DNA of 64,000 nt from Phoronis australis (Eukaryota > Phoronida > Phoronidae): positions 149,188 to 213,187 of the forward strand of contig NMRA01000543.1 in assembly GCA_002633005.1 (NCBI GenBank), in the 5' to 3' direction. The notes beneath the pieces were generated by a model that saw only the letters and a program-made list of their open reading frames with translations, had not been told where the DNA came from and made no database searches. This document shows, piece after piece, positions 22,460 through 31,787 of this stretch (the stretch's first letter is position 1; the number at the start of each line of letters is the position of its first letter). A program made the translations under genes and the position numbers.

Positions 22460-25359
22460 CAGGTAGTGGTTATTAGCTACGGCAAACACAATAGAACTCC
22501 GCGTTTATTACTTAGTCGACACGAGGTCACGACTGACGTCACTAGCTGTGATAATGCGTATTGGAAGCAATTTGATTGACAAATACGCAATAGTTTAGTT
22601 TCTTGTAATGTAATATGGGAAGTAAAAATCTGCCGGATTTAAATCACTAATAAAAGCTGCACTGAGGTTTGTTCTAGGTGTTGCAATGCTCAAATTGCAA
22701 CTGATGTATGATCTTCGTCATCATAAAAATGTTATTTTCTCTTAGGGTCCGCTGCGGTTCCTAGTTTGCGACAAGCGCTCATAAAAGCTTCAGTATGGAA
22801 TTCCAAGCTTGTCAGATTTTAACACGTACTGGTTTAACGCGTTAACGCGTGCATGCTTAACTCATTAACACCTTGATCTATTTCGTAACGGGTCAATGTT
22901 CTGCGAAGGTGAACGTTCGTGTCACGGAGTAAGGTGACCAAAGCTTAGTCCAAGAATGCGTGGGTTGTTTAGACTTCTACACAACCGAAGTTAAATACGG
23001 CAATTTGTTTTTGCCCCCCAGTGTAACTGTTTAGGTTTTCGACAACTGATTGACTTCTAACTGCTTATTTCTACTTATATCAAAGAAATTTGTCCATGTT
23101 ATTGTTATCAATGTTTTGCAATGGGCGCATTTTATTTTTCGGAAGATTTTACTAGACATGGTCATGTGACCCCACTAATGACAGGTTGGTATTAAGTCAC
23201 AAATTAAACTCTTCTGGCTTTCTACTTTCAGAACATAATAGCTAAATTCTATAATTCTTGTAGATATTTTGCTAAATGAAAATACTTGTCGATAACATCC
23301 TCCTTGGCCGTGGGACGTAGGCCACTGGGAGTTTATGAAACCACTTGTGTGACCATTTGGGGCTAAGGGAGAAGTTTGTTTTGATGTTTTTCGTATCATT
23401 AACTGTTGTATTATTGGTAAGTAAAAAGTCGACATTTGTAAACTTGTAGATGTTCATGAATGTTGGCTTTTAAACTTGACTAATTCTGCAAATTGGAAAT
23501 GGAATCGAAATATTTAAAAACAATGAAGTTAGATTACATAAGGGGATGGCCCTTTAAAAAATATTACCGCAGTTTGCATTAACTTATAAAAGACACAGAG
23601 TTTTTTGTTTTTAACGTTAAAATGCAATTTTAAAGAAAATTTCTAAATTTATGAGAGTCCCATGGTCGTGAATTTGGGAACGACCACTCCAAACATTTTA
23701 ATGCTGTTATTGAAGAAAGGCATTATCAAACTGAAAATGTCACCAATTAATTTGATAAATACATTTACAAACATTTCATAGCTCAAGGTGTCATTGAGAA
23801 GCACTGTCTCATTTTTCAAAAAATCCTACATGGTAATAAAGATACAGTTTGCATTACAATTGTTTAACACTTATCAAATGTTACTCGGTAAATTGTGACA
23901 ACTTTTAGCAAAACAACATTAAACTGAACCCTAATACTTCAATAGAAAAACCAGTCTTCCCGTCCTATCAAACTAGACAGATACTTATTGCAGCATCAGC
24001 AGTAAACGAAAAAAGCAGGTCGCCTCTAAATCTTCTGTCTCTCTTGCATCCTACTGCCTCTCGGACAATGTTCCTTGTTATGATCGATGTTCCTCCTCCG
24101 CCATGTCCCCTAGGCTGGGAGTCCCCCGATACCGATGTTCTCCAAGCCTGGTGATACTTCTACACGTTAATTCAACTTCTCCCTACGTCTTGGTGAGCAT
24201 CAAGTGTAACGAACTACATGCGCAAAAAACTATACCTTTCGACGGGAGTGGCAACCGTGGGACAGTTTGTAATGAACAGCGCAAATTTGAAATCAATTTT
24301 GACCTGAACTGTTTTCAAAAGTGCATGGGGGGGGGGGGCATGACTCTTTCTTGCACCCTTGGCTGCGCTAGTAGGCCCACTATTAGTCACAGATGGCAGC
24401 CATCTTGTTCACAGTGCAGAATTAACTCCCCATAACATAGGCTACTTTTAAGCGAACTTAAAAAAGATTTAAAAATTTCGTTGATGTTTGCAATGAGTAT
24501 CAACGGAGCTGGAAAGCAAAAGATTTACCAGGATATGTTTCATATTTTCATCATTCAGTATGACCATGAACAACGACAGTCAATTTAGATGAGCTTGCGA
24601 TGATTGTCACAGCATACAGCGACATGCCTCTGTAACTAATCTTACTTTAGGAGGGAAATCCGGCTTTATACAAAAATGCGCAAATTAAAATGCGGGGGCT
24701 CTTCGAATATCAAATGTTAGAAATTTAGCCACACAGGAAAGTGGCAAGACGAATGGACTGAGCCACGATCCATAACCGCAATCTAGACCTGCTGCATCGA
24801 TTGTCTTTCCTTTGATAGAGTTATGTAGTTTGCATTGGTCCGGTAGGTTCAAAACTTGTGTTGACTTGACGGGCAGCAGATGATGGCTGTATAGCAGGTG
24901 TAAGACACACCGACAGGCGGTAGCAAAGACGGGCACCTGTGTACATGCCAGGTGGTCTTAATCAGTCACTTTATTCCAAAAGCAACCCTGCCAAATCAAC
25001 GATAGCAGGTTGGAAGCTGTCTTAGTCACCTGTCACTTGCTTTATCTCCGATTCATCTGTCCACCTCTCATTTTGCCAGGCCAGTCACCTTCAGGTATGG
25101 GGTTCTCTGGGATCATTTCTCTTTGTAATATTATAATATTTATATCAACTATACCACTAAAGTAAATCAGCAAGATAGCGTATTCCACAGCTACGGTCAG
25201 AATCTGATTCAAATTCACGCATGAAGTTGTGCTCTTGCTTTAGATAGGGTCTAAAAATGCATCACATTCACGGCGGAATCCGAGACGCCCAAACATGCGA
25301 CTCCGAGCGTCCAGTAGTTATGAAACCGTGGGCTTTTTGGGGGGTGGGGGGTGGGAAGT
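22460..25359. other. Intergenic, no gene recognised
   Basis: AT-rich, with only short frames. The 110-codon frame at 24103-24435 runs through a poly-G tract and is not supported. Confidence 0.4.
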
Positions 25360-25416
25360 GTGTTTCACGACCGAAATAAGCGTAATTACGGGCGAATGAT
25401 TTCGGTCGTGAAACAC
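25360..25416. repeat. Perfect 18-bp inverted repeat, 21-bp loop
   Basis: GTGTTTCACGACCGAAAT at 25360-25377 is the exact reverse complement of 25399-25416. Outer flanks CGTGGGCT (about 25327) and GGCCCACG (about 25423) also pair, so the structure spans about 105 bp with a G-rich bulge on one side. It is probably the end pair of a small foldback element. Confidence 0.75.
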
Positions 25417-26039
25417 TCGGTTGGCCCACGATAACACCGTTGGCGGCCCACGGCCTAGGGACGAAGCACTGTGACAGTCTTATGTAACCGTCTATCGTTG
25501 ACATGCAAATCCACAACTAAATCGTGACATGTGACCATAGATACTCGTTAGTCTATGATGCGACCAGATAAAATCGATGATAAATGTCTACGCTGTGCTG
25601 TGCTCATGGTTTCCCAAACACATTTATTGACTGAAACTGAACAATTCTCTTTATCACCAGCTTTTCTCGTTCATAATTCATCTCGTCAAAAGGAACAGCT
25701 TAAAGGTCTTGTTCGTCCATCTTGTCAAAAATATTCGTTTTGTCTAAAGCGTGTCTACATAGGGAGTGGCTCTAACTCTGCGCATTGTACATCATACGTA
25801 ACTCACCTCGAGTGTATTTCACGCACAAAATAATACATCAAATACAACAGCAACTAAGGCTTAGATGGGTAACAACTTTATTACACATTTGCAACGAGCA
25901 TGACTAAAGACCAGGTATAATTGTGGCACACCACTTTATACAAGGAATAACCGAGGGTGTGCTCTGAAATCGACGCAAGACACTCGCGAGACACTAGCGG
26001 CGAGATGCAGTTGAACTAGGGAATGGAAACTAGCATTTT

Positions 26040-26257
26040 CAGTGGCGGATTTAGCGGGGAGGGGGGCAAGGTAGCGAAAGCATAATGCATAGGCCTTGAA
26101 CAAACCCCGTTTTTAGTTATAAGGTCCACAAACGCAAATATTCGAGACCCCTGCATCCTTACATTTTAGGCTGGACGCGCGCATGTGGCAAAATTCCGGT
26201 TAGTCCTGTGCCCTGACCGCCCCCCCTCCCTAACTCAAAATCCTAGATCCGCCCCTG
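26040..26257. mobile_element. MITE, CAGTGGCGGATTTAG termini
   Basis: It starts CAGTGGCGGATTTAG and ends CTAGATCCGCCCCTG (inverted repeats), and is flanked on both sides by ATTTT (26035-26039 and 26258-26262). The interior block ATTCGAGACCCCTGC ... TTTTAGGCTGGACGCGCGCATG is shared with a partial copy at about 37790-37850 inside the RhoGEF gene. Confidence 0.75.
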
Positions 26258-26729
26258 ATTTTTACTTACAGTCTACTCCCATAATTCAAACAGCCTAGCC
26301 AACGAGTCATTTCACTTGGGGTGATTACGAGAAAATATTTGCGAAGCTCTCGCTTTCACCCGAGCGCCTTTGCGTGGTCTTGCGTTATCTCGCAAGAAAC
26401 TTATTGTGTGGAATGTACTCCAGTTTCCAACAGCTGAATAACATTACTAAGAACATTAAGTTGTATCAAAATCGAGCACAGTTGAAAAGAAACTGTTCAA
26501 TCGGTAAAAAAATCTATATTGACTATATTCAGATAATAACAATCAAGACAGGTATCAGATAATAACAATCAAGAACCGATGATCCCCACTGTATGGATCA
26601 CGCATATATTTCAGTGCACTGCAGCTTTTGAGGAATTTTGTTGTCAGTCCGCTATGTTTGCCAAGTGTTACTGACAAAATTGTTCACATCGTGGGAAGCG
26701 AGAACAATGTCTCGACAAGGCCATCACAA

Positions 26730-28310
26730 TTATGTAGACTTCCATGGAAATTTGGCCCAATTGTCATCACCATGGGCGACTTCCGATCTTGCATCTTTTG
26801 TGATTGCTTCGCCGCTCTTGGCATCCAAAACAACAAGAGTGGGGATGCCTTGTACCCCAAACAAGGCACACAGCTCTTTCTGCAAAATAATTAAAATTCG
26901 TTGAGTAACTAGAGGAACATTACGCTAAAGTTTCAGACTACTTCCCACCTAAAACGCAAACTATGAGGAAATCGTGTCTCTGTAGTGTCCCCAGTCGCTT
27001 GAGGTCAAAGGTCACATTTTCCATGTAATGAGAAATGACGTAGAAAATAAATCCGAAACTAAAAGAGGCGATCCAGATCCTCTTAAGGATACACTTGTTT
27101 GTCGAAAAGTAGAATAAATATACGTAAACAAAAATGGATCACTGAAATTTTCTGATATAATAACAGATGTTATTATATCCGAAAATTTCAGTAATCCATT
27201 TTTGTTGTTTCATTTACGTATATTTACCATACATTGAGGAAATGTGCTTTGCCTTGTGGGAGAAAAATCGACAAATTGGCGAGCAGTTGACAGATCGTTT
27301 TCTTTTGAAATTTGAAACTAAAAGAAAATGCTTTGACATGAACAGAAATTAAAAGAGTTTGTTCGTAGGACCAGCAATATCGTTTTTCTTCGAAATTTGA
27401 AACTAAAAAAGAAAATGCTTTGACATGAACAGAAATTAAAGAGTTTGTTCGTAGGACCAGCAATACTTTTATTACATGTATAATTTTGACGATGCTTGAG
27501 TGGCTTCTAGCGTAATATAATTCAGACCTGCAAGCTTTTTAGTTTTTTTTCTGGGAGTAAATCAGTCAGGGATGTCAACACTGGTTAAAAAATATCAATC
27601 GTGTATGAATAAACGAGACCTCCACACTTTTAACTGAACTATTTCCATAAAGGAGTACTCCATAGAGATAACGTCTACTAATGGGAAACTTGTTTTCCGG
27701 GGTAACTTGTTTCCCGCATTAGCGGACTACTTGGCACCCACGCACTGAGCGACGACCACGTGCAGTTCTTGGCTATAGTCAGTTGCATGAATTGGTACTC
27801 GGAGAAGCCAGGGAAGTACTCGACACGAAGTTGTAACAGGGCAATTAGGACGTAACGCAAACACCTCGCTAAAAAGCAAGACTTCGCGAGATTACGTGAG
27901 ATATTGTCGTGTATTAGAGAGCATGCGATTTCATGCAGCTAGATTTTTGAGAGGTCCCTCAGCTATAGCGTGGGTCATCTTAGCGTTACTGAACTCTATC
28001 TAGGACTTACCTTTCTGTCCCTTGCGTCAAAATCTAAAGCAAGCCACTTCATTTCAGCAAAATAACTTTCGAATGAATCTTTATCTTTGTCAGAGCTCAC
28101 GAAGATGATTTCCATGTCTTCGCCTTGCGGAGTCGACTTCATATGCTCGTAAAACTTTACCAATGTGGGTGTGAAACTTCGACATGGCGGACACCAGTGC
28201 GCCGAAAAGTAGAGGCAGATATATTTCTTATCGGCACATAAACTGGCAATGGACACGGTATTGCCTGCCAGGTCCAAGATTTTAACCCCGTCAGGAAAAA
28301 GAGCCTCCAT
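26730..28310 (-). CDS. Nucleoredoxin-like thioredoxin-fold protein
   Basis: A 149-residue single-domain member of the nucleoredoxin/tryparedoxin-like branch of the thioredoxin superfamily; such proteins reduce disulfides or act as redox signals. Exon 1 is 28310-28011 (100 codons, donor AAG|GTAAGT) and exon 2 is 26879-26730 (acceptor TTTTGCAG, stop TAA). The intron is phase 0. The catalytic motif is WCPPC at 39-43 within YFSAHWCPPCRSFTP. IIFVSSDKDKDSFESYF (68-84) is the helix-strand insertion typical of the branch, and the cis-proline is in GVQGIPTLVVLD (Pro113). The C terminus ends KFPWKST, like tryparedoxin FPW tails. There is no signal peptide, so it is probably cytosolic or nuclear. The short length recalls vertebrate NXNL2, but orthology cannot be settled here. 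Confidence 0.9.
27115..27226. repeat. Near-perfect hairpin inside the nucleoredoxin intron
   Basis: About 50-bp arms fold back around GATGTT near 27168: AAATATACGTAAA...AAAAATGGATCACTGAAATT on the left, and its complement with a short extra TTTGAAA-like loop on the right. The 112-bp palindrome is AT-rich. It is either a small foldback MITE or, if transcribed, a long hairpin RNA. Confidence 0.7.
27296..27465. repeat. 85-bp tandem duplication in the same intron
   Basis: Two head-to-tail units differ by a few bases. Each starts CGTTTT and ends GTTCGTAGGACCAGCAATA. They lie about 70 bp from the hairpin. Confidence 0.85.
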
Positions 28311-28353
28311 TGTAGACCTGAATGAATAAGCGAGCTAACGCGGAGCTAACTCC

Positions 28354-28361
28354 TATTTATA
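28354..28361 (-). promoter_or_regulatory. TATA box of the nucleoredoxin-like gene
   Basis: TATAAATA on the minus strand lies 44-51 bp upstream of the start ATG, which would place transcription start within about 20 bp of the ATG. Two GATTA-core sites (CGATTAAATC and TTGATTAAGC) lie a little further upstream, at about 28387-28420. Confidence 0.6.
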
Positions 28362-28419
28362 GCGCCGAGGTGGGGTTTACATATCGATGATTTAATCGCT
28401 CTACGCGGGCTTAATCAAT

Positions 28420-29120
28420 ATAACTGGACAACTCAATGTTCAAATAGCGTCGATAACAATGGACCAAGCAATGATAACAATGCGGTCGCCTGGGCACAGT
28501 GGAGATAGCTATAAATAGATTCACTCTTTTGACTGACTAGTACCAAAACGTGGTCGATATCTACGTGCAAACTGAACAGCAAAAATATATACATATGTAA
28601 TAACCTACCTACAGTCATGGACTTACTAAACATACATTTGTAGAAACTCATGGGGGTAGGCCTAGTCACTTAAGTGTAATTAATTACTGTTTTCTTCGCA
28701 TACCTTCATTTATTTGTAGTTGTGGAAGTTTTATGCGTTATCCGTCAAACTGGAGGGCTCTCATGGCGGTAAAGCAATATTTTCTGCTATAGTTACTCTC
28801 CTTTGAGGATTTCATTTAAACGGCTCCCACTGCGCATTATTCAGTGATGTTCTACTTTAGGCCAAGTACTTAGGTTCTGAATTCGAAAGCGCAGTTACCT
28901 TATCAATGGACATGCGTGACTTTGTTGTAATCCTACTGAGAGTCTGCCGGCCGGGCTGGGATCGAAGTGTCGCCCAGTCCAGCGTGGCGTTAAACTCAGC
29001 CTATGACGAAACAATATGTTGGCAGACCAAAGCAGGCGCTAACTGGAGACCGCATTGGACATTGCTCTAGGCCTACCTCAAACACTCCCCGTCTCATTTT
29101 CAAAGTAGAATGACGGTGAC
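28420..29120. other. Intergenic, no gene recognised
   Basis: Upstream flank of the nucleoredoxin-like gene. There are short frames only. Confidence 0.4.
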
Positions 29121-29124
29121 GATG

Positions 29125-29255
29125 ATGCCACATGAGGGGCGCAGCACTGGAAAAAGTGGGGGGTAAGGCCCCCTCAGCCCCCCTGTGGTGCCCACCGGCC
29201 TATAGACCACGTGCGGCGTAGCACTCAGAAAAAAGTGGTGCGCCTATGGTGCGCC
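29125..29255. repeat. GCGGCGCA...CTGAAAAAGTGGG repeat
   Basis: Two half-units, GGGGCGCAGCACTGGAAAAA and GCGGCGTAGCACTCAGAAAA, stand about 80 bp apart, each followed by a G-rich then C-rich tract. The same two-part layout is seen at 42118-42245. Confidence 0.6.
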
Positions 29256-29263
29256 CCCCATCG

Positions 29264-29420
29264 GTGATAATGATGATGGTGGCAGTGACGCCGGAGTAAC
29301 TGAATGGTAATGATGATGATGGTGATGGTGATCATGATGATGGTGGTGATGACTGCATGGTGATGGTTGTGGTGCTTTACGATGGTGACGATCATTATGA
29401 TTATGATGACGATAAACGGG
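29264..29420. repeat. GATGGT/GATGAT microsatellite
   Basis: Imperfect trinucleotide repeat of GAT and GGT. Its minus-strand frame encodes a His/Asp run (HHHHHHDHH-type), which is a repeat artefact and not a gene. Confidence 0.85.
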
Positions 29421-29677
29421 TCGGTTGGTCGGCGGTGATGAATTCAAAAATTCGTATTTTTCCAGAAATCGTGGTCACCGGGACAGGACTCTGCACTCAC
29501 GGTAAAGTTGCTTTTTTGTTCTGTCGCCATGCTCGATCACTGAGTGCCTAATAACGAATATGAAGTTAAGTCTTCTGAACAGGAAATGACAGGATTCTAT
29601 TTCATGGGGGAATGCCAAAGCACCGTTTTTGAACTCGGCGGTAATTTTACTGATTAGCTAATTAATTAACACAATTA

Positions 29678-29904
29678 AGCTCTGCGGAGCCGCCTCGAGT
29701 CGCCGATTAAACTCACAATTTGTACCGCTAACCCTATCATCGCCATAGTCATAGTAGTAAAGACTATTACGTGACCGATTTTACCAAAGACAGCCCGTGG
29801 CCACAGACCGCCGGCCGGGAGCTCCAGTGAGGACCATGCCAGACCGCCTGCGGCAGCCTCAGTTCGACCCGCTTTGATGGAGTCATACGTACACGGTGCT
29901 GCTG
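29678..29904 (-). CDS. Possible terminal exon with one membrane segment
   Basis: After a good acceptor (TTTTGTGTTTTCAG) the frame reads ...APCTYDSIKAGRTEAAAGG..., then a hydrophobic stretch HVIVFTTMTMAMIGLAVQIV and a basic tail SRRLRRA before a stop codon. The stretch is clearly richer in G+C than its flanks, as real exons are here. No upstream exon could be joined with confidence, and I do not recognise the family. It would be a small membrane protein with a short cytosolic Arg-rich tail. Confidence 0.4.
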
Positions 29905-29979
29905 AAAACACAAAAGTCACGTTATTTTCTGGAGTTTCAGCATCATGGATGTTAATTAGTGAGCAAGAGAGAAACATTT

Positions 29980-30550
29980 ATCCAAAACCATAATGCAAAA
30001 ACACATTATACAGGCATTGACGCCGGGGTGGTTTTATCACTGACATGAGGGGTGCCCCCGGCCTCAAACCGCTGTTTCAGAGAGCCTTCGCGTGGCCACC
30101 ACCTAAATGTAATGAAACTAAATTGCTTATAATCATAACCAAAATCAGCTAATCAGCTATAAGCTAAGACTGAATAAGCAGCAACAGATAGCGGGATAGT
30201 CGCATACGGCCGAAACCGCACTGTCTTAGTGAGGGCCTCGGCTCTCCCAGTGCATGGGCCATAGAACAACTCGATTCCCACCACCAGCACTGAGTCGCCC
30301 AAAGACAGTATATTTCTGCCCCTTCCCATTCTAAATTTTCTGCTTCACACTCGAAGTCGAGTATTGCGAAATGGTTCTCATTAGTTCCCTACTTTCATCC
30401 ACTCACGGCTTGAATGCGAAGAAACGGGGACTCAGAGTTCCTTAGATTTGAAAAAAATGTACTCTCTATGTATTATATATAATGTGGACCGGAGGCCTGT
30501 TACATGAAATAAACCTATTATATTCAGAAGAGTAGGAGAAACTTTTGCGC
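29980..30550. other. Intergenic, no gene recognised
   Basis: No frame or repeat partner with support. Confidence 0.4.
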
Positions 30551-30556
30551 AATTTG

Positions 30557-30640
30557 CGATTGTCTGCCAGTACGGCCAGGATTTGAACCGCCGGGGTCGC
30601 CGCCGGGGAGCCGGGAGCTAACCACTGAGCCACACTCTCT
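30557..30640 (-). mobile_element. tRNA-derived SINE
   Basis: Read on the minus strand: TGTGGCTCAGTGGTTAGCTC (box A region), a G+C-rich arm, then GGTTCAAATCCTGGC (box B). Spacing between the boxes is about 32 bases. The head is tRNA-like but the acceptor stem does not close. Confidence 0.7.
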
Positions 30641-31785
30641 TTTCGACTCGGCTTCGAATGAATGGAATCCCAGCAAGTCGGAAATGACCGAATCACATCG
30701 AATGCTCATGACGTCATTATAAAAATGTCTTCCGCCTTGAGTTTTGAAAGTGAACATCTTTGACTGCACAGGTTTTACGATGTTCATGTTCATGATTGCT
30801 CTCGCATGACTCGTATAGGTAACACCACGATTAGGTATGAGGTTTTAATCTTCTGAAAAAGTTTTTACACGTGGAAAATTCGCTCTATAGCAACAGGTGG
30901 CTGGCGAGGTCTGCTCTTCTGTTGGACGGGGCTAGTTTGGCACCCCCAATTTCTGAGCTGGCTCCAAAATCATCTCCCTGTCAGTTGAAAGAATCGGCCC
31001 AGAATGTTGTCTTTCTCTTCAAAACTTGAGTACTATCTGTCAAGGTCTGATTGCCAGTGTGTGAGTGAGTGAATGGCGCGAACTGTTGCAGGATGTGTCC
31101 ATTTAGATGATTATTTTAGAGCAGAAGTAAACAACAGTTAAGAATTATAGCTGTCGCACTGGTAAACAGTTTTTTGCTGATGATCATGACTCAATCAGCC
31201 TGGTAAACTCAATTAGTTGGAATTATTGCTGTACATGATCCTGTCTTTTGTGGTTTTGTTATTTAATTAGTTCAAAATACATCCTTTCTTAGAATATAGC
31301 AGATTGGAATAGCCGAGCTTACTGGTCTAAATTACCTTGACATCTTTGTCAGCAAGCTATCTGCCTTTCTGAAGTAACATCGTCATGGGCCTCCATCTGG
31401 GGCACCCATTTACTGTCTGTTTATTTATCTGTAAACAACCTAGCTATGTTAACCCACAGGCGCTCGAATTTCTCCATGACTCATAACCACATATAAGAAA
31501 CATGTTTTCTTAGTAGTGAGTGACGTCAGTGATGATCGAGGAACAGATAAACTCAATGGCCTGTGTGTTAACCAATCTCTGAAGTGACATCCACTACCTA
31601 TATATTTTTAAACTTGTTATAGTTGTTTTTGTCCTTGTTGATCTTCATTGTTATATAGTGACATAATACTCTGGAGAGAGTGTGGTCACTTGAACAGAGA
31701 AGAAGTGGAACTTATGACATTTCTGTGCTGTTTGATTAGAATTTGCTTTGTTTTTAGATACATTGTTGTGATTATTTATTAACAG
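30640..31785. other. 5' flank of the RhoGEF gene
   Basis: It is AT-rich. The first coding exon is preceded by an acceptor-like TTATTTATTAACAG at 31772-31785, so at least one untranslated exon probably lies upstream, but I cannot locate it. Confidence 0.4.
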
Positions 31786-31787
31786 GG

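Noticed and set aside
24103-24435. 110-residue frame with possible signal
   Set aside because: It runs through a poly-G tract and shows no conserved pattern.
29244-29447. His-rich frame on the minus strand
   Set aside because: It is produced by the GATGGT/GATGAT microsatellite.
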